The position numbers and the translations under genes are program-made. Under the pieces are notes generated by a model. The model made no database searches. It was given only the letters and a program-made list of their open reading frames with translations, and was not told the DNA's origin. A stretch of DNA of 64,000 bases. Source: Spongorhabdus nitratireducens (GTDB lineage Bacteria; Pseudomonadota; Gammaproteobacteria; Pseudomonadales; Endozoicomonadaceae). Below are positions 1-9,513 of this stretch, one piece after another; position 1 is the stretch's first letter, and every line of letters begins with the position of its first letter. The DNA lies in the NCBI GenBank assembly GCA_947387575.1, contig CANDOC010000006.1:62001-126000 (forward strand), written 5' to 3'.

Positions 1-2526
1 TTGCTTTGCAAAAGAGACACTAAAGAAAAAAATAAAGTCGTCGTGGTTCCTCCTGACAGATATGAATACATTCCGGAAGAGATGGTAAATCATTATTCTT
101 TCTGTGTTCTGCCTAGAAGTGATATTGATATAGCTGATGTGCTCGAAGATTTTGTAGAGAATTGCTCAGTATATTTTTTGCCCTCGACGTATTATTTATC
201 TCGTCCGGTGATGGTGCAGCTTGGTAATCAATATATAGGTGTAGAAGATCCAAATTTTAAAAAAGTACACAGAGTAATAAGCTGTTATGAATTATTCGGT
301 TTATGCCAGCACAGTTATAAAGGGTTTGGAAGTGAGTATTATGTTGTGGCAGACCCTGAGAAGAAAAAAGCACAATCTGCTAGAGGAGTACCTTGCTTCA
401 TTGCAAAGGGGGAAGCTTTTAAAAAGGATCCGACTTTGTTTCATATGAGTTCTGGTTCATCTATGTCAATGTTGGATTTATCCTTGCCTAGTTTGTCTGT
501 TGCAACTGTTTTGATGACCCGATTGCCTCTGGCATGTCAGGATGAACACATCAAACTATGTGATATCGCATTTGTTGGAAGCTATTCTGCTGGGTCTGCA
601 GATTTGACTGAGAATGCAGATTTTATAATAGATAACTCTGGTAGGGATGCTGTCATAACAGAGAAAATGAAGCAGCGAAGGCAAAGTACTCATATCACTC
701 TGGAGAAGGTGGATCTACTAAGATCTCTATCATGCTTCTTGCATGGAGCGAGTGGAAAGCCGTTACTTTATGAATTGCTAAAAGTATTTGCAGAATGGAT
801 TGATGCCCGACATCCTTACGTTATCCCTCTGTTTTGTCAGGCTCTCCAGCATAGTTTCTTTCCAGATTTTCCTGCGCTTCCAAATTCGAGGAATCCATGG
901 CTGCAACCCTCGGCCCTTGCGTGTGTTCGAGGAGCTTATCATGCAGGTCTTGATATTGGAGATATTGATGAAGGTTCAGCGATGTCTTTTATTACAGGTT
1001 TTCTTGGTGTTGGAAGTTTATCTGCGTCCAGTAAAGTAATTGTTCTGGAGCTGAATGAGCGGTTTTCCAGAAAAAGGGATATGAGCAATTTTTCATGGCT
1101 GCTATCTGGCGGGGGAAAAGCTTCAATTATTGATTTTAAATGTTTGCAATATGAAAAAGTATCTTTGCAGTCAGATTGCTCAAGACCAACTGCAGCATCG
1201 GTTGTTGGTGTTGAAACAAACTCTCCTTTGGTTCTCAGTGATGGTGACTTCAGAAGATTGACATCACACTTCCCTCCACACCTCAAGATGAAAGCAAGGC
1301 AGGGATTTGATGAAGTAATTGGTTGTGTACTCTTTAGTGGGAGTAATAGTGAGATTAAATCTGAGGGCAGAATGACTTTTTTTCGAGAAGTTAACTCAGG
1401 GCTTGCTACAAGCTTTATTGATTTTTTTATTCATTCTCATAGTGAAATCAGGGCTCAAATTCAACCCATAATCCAGAGATGGAGGCCGAGGGTGTTGGAT
1501 GAAGAGAGTGGGATATTAAAAGGATCAACTGCCTATCGCCTTCTGTTTTCAATTTGCACTGAAATGAAAAAGGCGGGACATACTTCGTTCCGATTACAGC
1601 AGTTTTTAGGTTTGCTTGATTTTTTTGATGAGGGAAGTTTCAGGTTATTAATTCTAGAGAAGCTCAATCAACACCTATGTAGGGTTCCTGGTGTTAATCA
1701 GGTGAGAGGTGATAGTTATGGCAGAGATTTGAGTCTTATCTTTGCAAATAAAGAGGCGGCTAAGAAACTGGAAACATTTTTGGGAAGCCAGCGTTACTGG
1801 AATGATTTGACCGACCCCAGAACTGAAGATTACAGTGAAGCCTGTGTCCTTCATCAGTTGTTGATAGCTTACGTATCGAATGTTGACGGGATATTAGTTG
1901 AAAGGTTATTTCAGTCATGGAAGGTACAACTTGAAACCTCCCTGAAGCGAACTCAATCCATGCGTAGTGTGCGTGATGTCTCAACCAGTAATCTTAAATT
2001 CTCAACTGGAAGCCTGGACCGAAAAGACTGGAGATCCAGCTCTTTACGACTATCTCAACCGTTTCATTCTTCGAAAAGTGGTTCAAGTAATGGTGCGGGA
2101 ACTCATGTAAGCCTCTCTGGTACTGAGAAGCGTCGAGCAGTAACAGCGAAAGAGTCAGTGGGTTCCAGAACCGATGCAGAGACTTTGACTGAAACTGTGA
2201 AGGTGCTCATACGAGCTACCAATGCAAAGGATCTTATATATAAACTGCTGGTAGATCTCTGCCTTAAACGTGGTAAAACCATAGAGCTAGCTCAGGCACT
2301 GAAAGATGGTTACGGGTTGATGCCTGAAACAGCAGAAGCTGTAATTGCGCTGAAGGGTAAGCCAGAAAGGAATAGATTAACCATGCTGATTGACGGATTT
2401 TTTGAAGCAGGGGGAGATGCCAAAGAACTTGTCACCGCACTACAGAGCGTACTCAAAGGTAACGCTCTGGCCATTAAAAACCTGTGTTCATCAGCCATCA
2501 TGCTTCAAAAGGATGTCGGGATTTGA
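1..2526 (+). CDS. Large protein of unknown function, 5' end outside the window
   Basis: Open from the first base to a TGA at 2524-2526 (about 841 codons). No ribosome-binding site is visible, so the true start probably lies upstream. I do not recognise a family. The middle is mixed alpha/beta with many aromatic residues. Around residues 655-720 there is a Ser/Arg-rich low-complexity linker. The last 110 residues look like an all-helical domain with repeated Leu/Ala helices (for example KDLIYKLLVDLCLKRG, then LTMLIDGFFEAGGDAKELV). Base composition is AT-richer than the core genes nearby, and it resembles the other large unknown genes of the window. It converges on the yfiR-like gene. Possibly an accessory or host-interaction protein, but that is only inference from context. 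Confidence 0.6.
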   Translation: MLCKRDTKEKNKVVVVPPDRYEYIPEEMVNHYSFCVLPRSDIDIADVLEDFVENCSVYFLPSTYYLSRPVMVQLGNQYIGVEDPNFKKVHRVISCYELFGLCQHSYKGFGSEYYVVADPEKKKAQSARGVPCFIAKGEAFKKDPTLFHMSSGSSMSMLDLSLPSLSVATVLMTRLPLACQDEHIKLCDIAFVGSYSAGSADLTENADFIIDNSGRDAVITEKMKQRRQSTHITLEKVDLLRSLSCFLHGASGKPLLYELLKVFAEWIDARHPYVIPLFCQALQHSFFPDFPALPNSRNPWLQPSALACVRGAYHAGLDIGDIDEGSAMSFITGFLGVGSLSASSKVIVLELNERFSRKRDMSNFSWLLSGGGKASIIDFKCLQYEKVSLQSDCSRPTAASVVGVETNSPLVLSDGDFRRLTSHFPPHLKMKARQGFDEVIGCVLFSGSNSEIKSEGRMTFFREVNSGLATSFIDFFIHSHSEIRAQIQPIIQRWRPRVLDEESGILKGSTAYRLLFSICTEMKKAGHTSFRLQQFLGLLDFFDEGSFRLLILEKLNQHLCRVPGVNQVRGDSYGRDLSLIFANKEAAKKLETFLGSQRYWNDLTDPRTEDYSEACVLHQLLIAYVSNVDGILVERLFQSWKVQLETSLKRTQSMRSVRDVSTSNLKFSTGSLDRKDWRSSSLRLSQPFHSSKSGSSNGAGTHVSLSGTEKRRAVTAKESVGSRTDAETLTETVKVLIRATNAKDLIYKLLVDLCLKRGKTIELAQALKDGYGLMPETAEAVIALKGKPERNRLTMLIDGFFEAGGDAKELVTALQSVLKGNALAIKNLCSSAIMLQKDVGI

Positions 2527-2529
2527 TGT

Positions 2530-2569
2530 AGGGGCGGTTACTTTTCTTATAATAATAGTAACGGCCCCT
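2530..2569. terminator. Imperfect hairpin between convergent genes
   Basis: Arms 2530-2541 and 2558-2569 pair at 11 of 12 positions (AGGGGC..GTTAC). The hairpin lies just after the stop of the first gene and before the end of the convergent yfiR-like gene. No long T-run follows on either strand, so termination strength is uncertain. Confidence 0.4.
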
Positions 2570-2575
2570 GTAGGA

Positions 2576-3130
2576 TCAGTTTATCGTGCGGGCTACGCCC
2601 AATAGTGCATTGCCTAGCTTCAGATTGGCTTGATCGACTGCTTTTCGATTGATAGTAATTGTTACCTTGCTGCCAGTTCTGATCAGGGCAATCATTCCGC
2701 CCTGGGTCAGAAACTGTTCGGAGTCCCCAATAGTCAGTAACGGATAGTTACCTATACGCTGCATGATGGCATTGAGATCCAGTTTGGATGCGTGGGGAAT
2801 GTACAGCATGTCGCATAGCCGATGAAGGGGCGCTGAGGTTTTCTTGTGTGTAACGGATATACGGCGACCCTCGGTTAATTTTCCATCCATCTTTTTCAGT
2901 GCAAGGTTGATATTTTCATCTCCCATCAGGCACACCGACAAGTTGGATATGCGCTGTGGCCAGGTAATCGATTGGGTGATCTTAAAAACCATTGCAGCTT
3001 TGATTTTTTCTTCTTTCGAGATGGCTGTTGCAGCTTCTGCCCGAAAAGTCAGAAAGGCAAAAATCAAAACCAGCGCAATTGCGGTTGCCAGATGAATGAC
3101 CGAATGAGTTGTCCGTGGTCTAGTCAGCAT
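2576..3130 (-). CDS. YfiR-family (DUF4154) periplasmic protein
   Basis: About 184 residues. Start set at the ATG at 3128-3130 because a strong GAAGGAG site precedes it by about nine bases; an upstream ATG at 3146-3148 has none. The N-terminus is a signal or anchor segment (VIHLATAIALVLIFAFLTFRAEA). The mature part has the DUF4154 pattern: early KAAMVFKITQSITWP, then CLMGD, and a C-terminal GGMIALIRTGSKVTITINRKA. In Pseudomonas, YfiR is a periplasmic repressor of the diguanylate cyclase YfiN. Relatives encoded next to TonB receptors are common and of unknown role. It directly follows the receptor gene and is probably co-transcribed with it. No cyclase gene is adjacent. Confidence 0.8.
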   Translation of the reverse strand: MLTRPRTTHSVIHLATAIALVLIFAFLTFRAEAATAISKEEKIKAAMVFKITQSITWPQRISNLSVCLMGDENINLALKKMDGKLTEGRRISVTHKKTSAPLHRLCDMLYIPHASKLDLNAIMQRIGNYPLLTIGDSEQFLTQGGMIALIRTGSKVTITINRKAVDQANLKLGNALLGVARTIN

Positions 3131-3152
3131 GTCACTGATCTCCTTCATTCGG

Positions 3153-5276
3153 TTAGAACTGCCAGCGAATCTGGGCGTACCAGGATTCTTCGATCTGGGT
3201 TGGTACTATTCCGGTGAAGCTCTCGGTGAACTCTTGTCGGCGATTTTCAAAAATATTTTGACCAACCAGAGAAACCTCAATATTTTCATTGATCTGTTTT
3301 GCAATCCGTAGATCAAGTGCGGTATTGGCTTTGACTCTGGCGTTCTTCAGATTGTCGATATACCGCACCCATGCATCAAAGTACCAACCATTGGGAAGGT
3401 TCATGCTGGAACGTAGATTGGCAACATTATGAGCACTCAGGTCTTCAATCAGGTTTTCGTTTTCCTGAGGAATTGTGCCATTTTTCGGGCGTTTGGCGTC
3501 TACCTGTAACCAGCTGTAGTTTACCTGCAGCTTCCACCACTCATTTACCTGCCAGTCTGCAGCGAACTCCAGACCATAGGTTTTGGCTTCGAGGTTATTA
3601 TTAAAAGTGGTCGGGAAATCCAGATAGGCTGGATTCAACGGGTTATTCGTACAAGCTGTTACAGTCAGTGGTGGATTAGCTGTATCAGGATATGGGAAGG
3701 CAATAGCGTTATTGAATACACATTGATTTGATCCAATGTACTGAATCAGGTCTTTGTATTCGTTATAAAAGCCGGTGATATCAATACGAAGGTTATCTGC
3801 GAACAGCTCCCGGTAACCCAGTTCAAAAGCCGTCAGCTTTTCGGATTTGACATCATCATTACCCTTGATCGAGAACATGGTAGGAATCGGCAGAGTGCCT
3901 ACCCGGTAAAAGGTAATGCCCTTGGTTTCGACGGCATGTTCACTGACAGAAGGTGTTTTGACGGCTCTCGATACAGCAGCCCAGAAAGTGCGGTTTTCAG
4001 TGGCTTTCCAGGCAATACGGGCATTGGGTTGAAATTCATAACCAGTGTAATCATTGTGCTCCAGTCGACTACTGAGAGTCAGCGTCCAGTCCGGGGTCAG
4101 GGTGATATCATCCTGGATAAAGGCACTGTACAGCTGGTCAAACCGGTGCTTGTCCATTTTGTTTTTGTCGTACAGCGTGATATGACGCATATCGCTGACT
4201 TCATACCAGGTACCGCGGTAGCTTAAGCCCCAAACCAGATCGTGACTGCCCCAGAGCTTTGCATAATGCTGAAATTCTATTTCAAAGGTATCGCGCTTCT
4301 CGGTAATGCGATAATCAAAATTCTGATAATTATCGTAAACGGCACGGATGGAATAATCACTGGTATCGCTGGGAGCAAACTTCCAGTTTCCAATCAAATT
4401 GCCACCCTTTTGGTCCCGGTCCTGATCAGTAAAGGTCTGAACCCCTTTGGCCGGCTGGTTTTCATCAAAGATCATCAAGGCCGGGCGAGTAGTACCTTCA
4501 TAGATATCACCCTGAAATGACCAGGATGTGTCGTCATCTGTTTTCCATTCAGCCTTGAAGCCGGCCCGGTCCATCTTCCAGTCATCGCGGGCATCAGAAC
4601 CGTCGGCATTGGCATTTCCATCCCGGTTAAAAGTTTTGACGTAAACCCGGTAAAAGCCTTCGGTCCGGTCCGAACCGAATGTGCCGCCATAGCGATAAGC
4701 ACCAAAAGCTTTTTCTTCAGAACCACCACCGGCAGAAATCAGACTTCCCTGGGTATCTGCAGCTTTTTTGGTAATAATGTTGATCACGCCATTAACAGCA
4801 TTGGAGCCCCACAGGGCTGCTCCGGGACCCCGAATTACCTCAATCCGGTCAATATCTTCCAACATGGTGTCCTGAACATCCCAGTTCACCCCGGAAAACA
4901 TCGGAGAATAAATGGTGCGGCCATCAATCAACACTAATAGTTTGTTGGCAAATACATAGTTGAAGCCCCTGGAACTGACACTCCAGGTATTGGCATTGAG
5001 CTTGGCTACCTGTAGTCCCGGTACCATCCGCAGGGCATCCGGAATGGTGGTAACCCCCGAGCGGCGGATATCCTCGTCAGTAACCACATAAATCGCGGCA
5101 GCAGAATCCATTTGCCGCTGCTGCTTGCGCGATACCGAGGTGACATCGGGAATATCAAGAGCTATCAGCTCCTGCAGGCTGTATTCAAAGAAGTCATCAT
5201 CCGCAGTCTCGGCCTGAACTGCAGTGGCCAGGGCAATACTGGCGGCCAGAAGTGATGGCAGGGCGCGCTTGCTCAA
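3153..5276 (-). CDS. TonB-dependent outer-membrane receptor
   Basis: About 707 residues. A start at the TTG at 5274-5276 is preferred: GGAGAGG lies just upstream and the product then begins with a clean signal peptide ending AVQA. The reading frame stays open upstream to another TTG at 5324 without a ribosome-binding site. After the signal peptide come a plug domain (SAAAIYVVTDEDIRRSG, IDRIEVIRGPGAALWGSNAV, GVINIITKKA) and a 22-strand-type barrel with the usual C-terminal aromatic residue (IRWQF). The family takes up siderophores, cobalamin, sugars or other ligands with TonB energy. The ligand cannot be read here. No Fur box, riboswitch or transporter genes are seen nearby. The YfiR-like gene follows immediately. 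Confidence 0.9.
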   Translation of the reverse strand: MSKRALPSLLAASIALATAVQAETADDDFFEYSLQELIALDIPDVTSVSRKQQRQMDSAAAIYVVTDEDIRRSGVTTIPDALRMVPGLQVAKLNANTWSVSSRGFNYVFANKLLVLIDGRTIYSPMFSGVNWDVQDTMLEDIDRIEVIRGPGAALWGSNAVNGVINIITKKAADTQGSLISAGGGSEEKAFGAYRYGGTFGSDRTEGFYRVYVKTFNRDGNANADGSDARDDWKMDRAGFKAEWKTDDDTSWSFQGDIYEGTTRPALMIFDENQPAKGVQTFTDQDRDQKGGNLIGNWKFAPSDTSDYSIRAVYDNYQNFDYRITEKRDTFEIEFQHYAKLWGSHDLVWGLSYRGTWYEVSDMRHITLYDKNKMDKHRFDQLYSAFIQDDITLTPDWTLTLSSRLEHNDYTGYEFQPNARIAWKATENRTFWAAVSRAVKTPSVSEHAVETKGITFYRVGTLPIPTMFSIKGNDDVKSEKLTAFELGYRELFADNLRIDITGFYNEYKDLIQYIGSNQCVFNNAIAFPYPDTANPPLTVTACTNNPLNPAYLDFPTTFNNNLEAKTYGLEFAADWQVNEWWKLQVNYSWLQVDAKRPKNGTIPQENENLIEDLSAHNVANLRSSMNLPNGWYFDAWVRYIDNLKNARVKANTALDLRIAKQINENIEVSLVGQNIFENRRQEFTESFTGIVPTQIEESWYAQIRWQF

Positions 5277-5475
5277 TGTTCCTCTCCATGGAATCGCTCG
5301 AGCACAGCTTGAAGCTTCGGGCAAATTAATAAGGGGCTATTATTAAAAATCTAGTGCATATTCCCGGCCTCTGCCTCAACATCCCATAACTCTGATCACC
5401 GTGTTTTTACGGTTGTTTTGTTCGGCTACCCCTGTAAGATTCAGCCCATTTTCCCCCAGTTCTCCGGATTTGATA

Positions 5476-6909
5476 ATGGAAACACAGACCCAGACAGCGG
5501 AACAGCCGCAGTTCAGCACGCTTGGCTTGCATGAGCGGCTGATTCGTGGCTTAGAAGATCTCAAATATGAGCAGCCGACCCCGGTACAGGCTCAGACCAT
5601 CCCGGCAGTGCTGGAAGGGACTGACCTGATGGTGGGTGCTGAAACCGGCAGTGGTAAAACAGCAGCGTTCATCCTGCCGATTTTGCACCGGCTTCATACC
5701 AATCCTGCGCCCAAATCCGGTACCCGGGCGTTGGTACTGGTTCCTACCCGGGAGTTGGCCCGGCAGGTGGAAAAGCAGTGTGAAAAGCTGGCGCGCTTCA
5801 CTTATATCAAGTCAGGCATGATTATCGGTGGTGACAGTTTCAAGTTTCAGGCTTCCATCTTCCGTAAAAACCCGGAAATCATTATTGCGACCCCGGGACG
5901 CCTGATGGAACATCTGGAAAAAGGCACCCCGGACTTTAAGGATCTGGAAGTGCTGGTACTGGATGAAGCAGATCGAATGCTGGATATGGGCTTTGGTGCC
6001 GATGTGCTGACCATTGCCGGCCGTTGCCCTGAAGCCCGGCAAACCCTGCTGTTCTCGGCCACGATGAAACAGAAGGGCATGCAGGATATGACCGAGCAGG
6101 TACTGCAGAACCCGCAGACCATTATTCTGAATACTGCCCGTGATCCGCATGAGAACATTCGTCAGCAGATTATTCTGGCAGATGATCTGCAGCACAAAGA
6201 CAAGCTGCTGGACTGGCTGCTGAATAACGAAACCTATGAAAAGGCTGTCGTTTTCACCAATACCCGGGTTCAGGCCAACCGTCTGAATGGCCTGGTGCGC
6301 TATAACAAGCACCGGGCTGCTGCTCTGCATGGAGAAATGACCCAGGATGAGCGCAACAAGGTCATGCAGAACTTCCGTGAAGGCCGGATTAATGTGTTGA
6401 TAGCCACAGACGTTGCAGCACGTGGTCTGGATGTGAAGGGCATTGATCTGGTTATAAACTTGGATATGGCCCGTAATGGCGATGACTATGTTCACCGTAT
6501 CGGGCGTACTGGCCGTGCCGGTGAACAGGGACTGGCGGTGACCTTTATCAGCCCGCCCGAATGGAATCTGATGGTTGGCATTGAGCGCTACCTGAAGGTG
6601 AAATTCGAGCGCCGGGCGATTGAAGGACTGAAAGGTCATTACAAAGGACCCAAGAAGGTCAAGGCTTCCGGCAAGGCCGCGGGTCGTAAAAAGAAACCGG
6701 GTGGCAAGAAGCGTCAGGAAGAACTGGGCAAACAACGCCATCGGGATAAAAAGAATATTGGCAAACGTCGTACACCTGCGGTCAAGCCTCAGGCTTCAGG
6801 TGGTGAGAACAAAACCGCTGACGGTAACGCTCCTGTGCGCAGGAAGAAGCCTGCAGCCAAGCTGGTTGATGCCGGTTTTGAACCGATGAAGCGTAAAAAG
6901 AAAGATTAA
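5476..6909 (+). CDS. srmB: DEAD-box ATP-dependent RNA helicase, SrmB-like
   Basis: 477 residues from the ATG at 5476; an in-frame extension upstream lacks helicase sequence. The Q motif is at residues 13-43, motif I AETGSGKT at 55-62, DEAD at 163-166, SAT near 195 and HRIGRTGR at 340-347. The C-terminal tail is Lys/Arg-rich and contains RHRDKKNIGKRR, which closely matches the tail of E. coli SrmB (RHRDTKNIGKRR). SrmB unwinds RNA during assembly of the large ribosomal subunit, so that role is likely. RhlE is the main alternative subgroup. Single gene, ended by a strong hairpin. Confidence 0.88.
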   Translation: METQTQTAEQPQFSTLGLHERLIRGLEDLKYEQPTPVQAQTIPAVLEGTDLMVGAETGSGKTAAFILPILHRLHTNPAPKSGTRALVLVPTRELARQVEKQCEKLARFTYIKSGMIIGGDSFKFQASIFRKNPEIIIATPGRLMEHLEKGTPDFKDLEVLVLDEADRMLDMGFGADVLTIAGRCPEARQTLLFSATMKQKGMQDMTEQVLQNPQTIILNTARDPHENIRQQIILADDLQHKDKLLDWLLNNETYEKAVVFTNTRVQANRLNGLVRYNKHRAAALHGEMTQDERNKVMQNFREGRINVLIATDVAARGLDVKGIDLVINLDMARNGDDYVHRIGRTGRAGEQGLAVTFISPPEWNLMVGIERYLKVKFERRAIEGLKGHYKGPKKVKASGKAAGRKKKPGGKKRQEELGKQRHRDKKNIGKRRTPAVKPQASGGENKTADGNAPVRRKKPAAKLVDAGFEPMKRKKKD

Positions 6910-6924
6910 GGCTCGATACCTTAA

Positions 6925-6955
6925 ACCAGATCACCGTGCTAACCGGTGATCTGGT
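6925..6955. terminator. Terminator hairpin shared by convergent genes
   Basis: Twelve-base perfect stem (arms 6925-6936 and 6944-6955, ACCAGATCACCG) with a seven-base loop, followed by a T-rich stretch on the plus strand. It lies between the helicase stop and the end of the convergent methyltransferase gene. Confidence 0.75.
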
Positions 6956-6964
6956 GCTTTGTTC

Positions 6965-7978
6965 TCAAGATTTGATTTTTATTTCAAGTACAGACTGCAT
7001 TCCACTGCGAACCGTGGTTTCTGCAAGCTCCAGTCCACACTTATCCAATAGCGCAGTAAATCTGGGTAGATCAATCTCCCGACCACCGATCTGCATCATC
7101 AGTAAGTCATACCAGTTGGCATGGGCGTGTTCCGGGCCATCACCGGCAATATGATCAATCACAAACAGACGGCTGTCGCCATGCATGGCTGCCTGACAGT
7201 TTTGTAAAATACGCTCGCATCTATCCTGGTTAAATCCGTGAAGAATAGCTTTGAGGATATAGACATCCTGCCCTTGGGGTATGTCCTCAAAGAAACTCCC
7301 GGTGACTAACTGAAAATGGGATGAATGATGCTGAATATCCTCGCTCCGGGCAGCCCGTTCGATTTCAACAGGTTGCTCAAGTAGCGTGCACTGGATACCC
7401 GGATAAACTGACAGCAACTTCAGGAGAAAAGCGCCGGTTCCACCTCCAAGATCTGTGACGGTTTCTGTTCCGGCTAGAGGAAGGAGATCAACAGTTGTTT
7501 CTGCACCATAGCTGGTGAGTTGCTGCATCACCCGGTCAAACAATGCGTTTTCTTCATTATGAGTGCCCAGATACTCATAGATCTCCTGATCAAAACGACT
7601 TTTGAAGGGGGATTGATCTGATGAGGCCTCCAGACTGTCAGTCATATTCAGCCAGGCATCACTGATCCACTCTCTGGAGTTCATAATAATCAGATCTTTC
7701 ATGGTGCCGGCGATATTGGAACGCAGATAATGACTGGCCTCATTGTTACTGAACCGGCCGTCCGGCAGGCGGTTGAAAATACCATCGGATGCCAATGTCC
7801 GTAATACCCGTTCCAGCCGGTCACTATTCAGCCCTGTATTGGCTGCGATATCAGCTGCACTCAGGGGCTGGTCAGCCAGTTGATCCGCAATACCGAGTTT
7901 TGCTACGGCGAGGGTGGTTTGAAACTTCCAGTGTCCCATCGCCATTTGATAAAGAGTGGTTCTGTCATATGCCGTCAT
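6965..7978 (-). CDS. SAM-dependent methyltransferase (plant O-methyltransferase-like fold)
   Basis: 337 residues. An N-terminal winged-helix dimerisation region (residues about 10-90: ADIAANTGLNSDRLERVLRTL) precedes a class I methyltransferase domain with the SAM-binding loop VTDLGGGTGAFLLKLL around residue 175 and an acidic end of beta 2. The later segment (VYILKAILHGFNQDRC) matches the catalytic-His region of the O-methyltransferase/hydroxyneurosporene methyltransferase group. Such enzymes methylate hydroxyl groups of small molecules. The substrate cannot be deduced, and no biosynthetic genes are adjacent. Monocistronic on the minus strand. Confidence 0.82.
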   Translation of the reverse strand: MTAYDRTTLYQMAMGHWKFQTTLAVAKLGIADQLADQPLSAADIAANTGLNSDRLERVLRTLASDGIFNRLPDGRFSNNEASHYLRSNIAGTMKDLIIMNSREWISDAWLNMTDSLEASSDQSPFKSRFDQEIYEYLGTHNEENALFDRVMQQLTSYGAETTVDLLPLAGTETVTDLGGGTGAFLLKLLSVYPGIQCTLLEQPVEIERAARSEDIQHHSSHFQLVTGSFFEDIPQGQDVYILKAILHGFNQDRCERILQNCQAAMHGDSRLFVIDHIAGDGPEHAHANWYDLLMMQIGGREIDLPRFTALLDKCGLELAETTVRSGMQSVLEIKIKS

Positions 7979-8011
7979 CAGCTATAGCCTGTCTTGCCTG
8001 AGATAAAGCAG

Positions 8012-8034
8012 TCCGCCGGCAATAAGCCGGCGGA
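8012..8034 (-). terminator. Hairpin after the response-regulator gene
   Basis: Nine-base GC-rich perfect stem (arms 8012-8020 and 8026-8034, TCCGCCGGC) with loop AATAA. It is downstream of the minus-strand response-regulator gene. The following minus-strand sequence has only short T stretches. Confidence 0.55.
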
Positions 8035-8069
8035 TAAGTGTTATTCAGGAGATAGTTATAGCCAGAATA

Positions 8070-8777
8070 TCAATCAGACGTGTCAGAAGATGACTCAGCG
8101 GTATTGTCAGGTGAGGACTTGTCTTCAAGTTCCAGTGACTGCAGGGCTATGACGGCCTGAGTACGGCTGCGAACACCCAACTTGCGGAAAATAGCCGTAA
8201 CGTGAGCCTTGATGGTTGCTTCAGAAACTTCCAGATCATAGGCGATCTGCTTATTCAGCATGCCTTCACTGATCATGCCGAGTACCCGGAACTGCTGTGG
8301 AGTCAATGATGCGATACGAGACTCCATATCACTGACAACCTCGGTCTGGGCACAGGCTTCGGTAAATCCGGGAGGGAACCAGCGTTCGCCGTTATTGATG
8401 GCTAACAACGCTTCTTTAATGGTTTCAGGGCGGGCAGATTTGGGAATAAAGGCTCTGGCACCATGGCGGGCAGCCTTTTGTGCGGTGGCATCGTCCTCAT
8501 TGGCCGTAATAACGGCTACCGGGACTTCAGGATAACGACCATGCAGGAAAACCAGGCCAGAAAAGCCATGAGCACCAGGCATATTCAGGTCAAGTAAAAT
8601 CAGATCCGGCTTTTCGGTGACTTCTGCTGCAGTTTGTAGCTCTGCAATGGTCTCAGCCTCAACGAAGGCGGGTTGATCGAAGACCTGATCCAGCGTCAAT
8701 TTCAGAGCACTGCGGAACAGCGGGTGATCTTCGGCAATAATTATGGTTTTAGCAGCATCGGCAGCAGATGAGGTCAT
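8070..8777 (-). CDS. NarL/LuxR-type two-component response regulator
   Basis: 235 residues. The receiver domain (residues about 10-130) has the acidic pair AED, the phospho-acceptor Asp63 in LILLDLNMPG, the conserved Thr/Ser strand (VAVITANEDD) and the Lys in FIPKSARPE. A LuxR-type helix-turn-helix occupies about 155-215 (LTPQQFRVLGMISEG, then VSEATIKAHVTAIFRKLGV). It therefore binds DNA after phosphorylation by a sensor kinase. No kinase gene is adjacent, so its partner is unknown. The C-terminus is a short acidic Ser-rich tail. No operon partner lies close on the same strand. Confidence 0.92.
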   Translation of the reverse strand: MTSSAADAAKTIIIAEDHPLFRSALKLTLDQVFDQPAFVEAETIAELQTAAEVTEKPDLILLDLNMPGAHGFSGLVFLHGRYPEVPVAVITANEDDATAQKAARHGARAFIPKSARPETIKEALLAINNGERWFPPGFTEACAQTEVVSDMESRIASLTPQQFRVLGMISEGMLNKQIAYDLEVSEATIKAHVTAIFRKLGVRSRTQAVIALQSLELEDKSSPDNTAESSSDTSD

Positions 8778-8876
8778 AATCTACGCATCCTTGCGTTTGG
8801 CCGTTTCCTGACAGGGCTTTATTCAAGCATAGCCTATGGCAGGTCTGGCTTATTGCGTCACCGGTTCTGATCATTG

Positions 8877-9500
8877 CTATCGGGTCAAAGCCTGCATTTC
8901 ACCCTCTTCATTGATGCAGTTCTCACAGAACTTTTCCGGGTGCTTACCCTGAATATCCTGATAAAAGTGCTGGATTGCAGCCATATCGCGCTCCAGATCG
9001 CCCGTAGGGCGGAAGCTCGGGCCAATGCCGACTACTTTCCGGCCAAAATCGAGGTAACCCAGTACGATAGGCACGTTGGCTTCCCGTGCGATATGATAAA
9101 AGCCGGTTTTCCAGCGAGATACCTGGGAGCGGGTGCCCTCGGGAGACAGGGCAATAATCAGCCTGCGGTTGGTACGAAAGGCATTCACAGCCTGACTGAC
9201 AATGCCGGTACGACGCTCACGATTCACCGGAATGCCGCCCATCCAGCGCATGATTGGACGTAGCGGGCCATAAAACAGGCTGACTTTTCCGAGCCAGTTA
9301 ATACGCATACGCAGTATCATGGAAGCACTGATGGTCAGGGCAAAGTCCCAGTTACTGGTATGGGGAGCGCCAATCAGAACATAGCGTGCGCTTTTGGGTG
9401 GCTCTCCCTCGACCTTCCAACCCAGCAGCTTCAAGGTCAGCCAGGCCAGGCAATATAGCAACTGACTGATTATCGGCGTATTGAATACGGTAAATCGCAT
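8877..9500 (-). CDS. 1-acyl-glycerol-3-phosphate acyltransferase-like protein (PlsC family)
   Basis: About 207 residues from the ATG at 9498-9500, which has AAGAG upstream. A longer open frame reaches 9572 but overlaps the divergent dinB gene. The acyltransferase signature H-x4-D is HTSNWD at residues 47-52, followed later by SPEGTRS. These are motifs I and III of the glycerolipid acyltransferase family, which transfer acyl groups in phospholipid synthesis. A hydrophobic N-terminal segment suggests membrane association. At just over 200 residues it belongs to the short subgroup often annotated as PlsC-like, so its acceptor could be lyso-phosphatidate or another lysolipid. It is divergent from dinB with only 13 bases between starts. 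Confidence 0.8.
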   Translation of the reverse strand: MRFTVFNTPIISQLLYCLAWLTLKLLGWKVEGEPPKSARYVLIGAPHTSNWDFALTISASMILRMRINWLGKVSLFYGPLRPIMRWMGGIPVNRERRTGIVSQAVNAFRTNRRLIIALSPEGTRSQVSRWKTGFYHIAREANVPIVLGYLDFGRKVVGIGPSFRPTGDLERDMAAIQHFYQDIQGKHPEKFCENCINEEGEMQALTR

Positions 9501-9513
9501 CGGAAATCTCTTG

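Noticed and set aside
5812-6741. Open frame of about 309 codons antisense to the helicase
   Set aside because: Shadow of the helicase gene; composition and lack of any family motif argue against a real gene.
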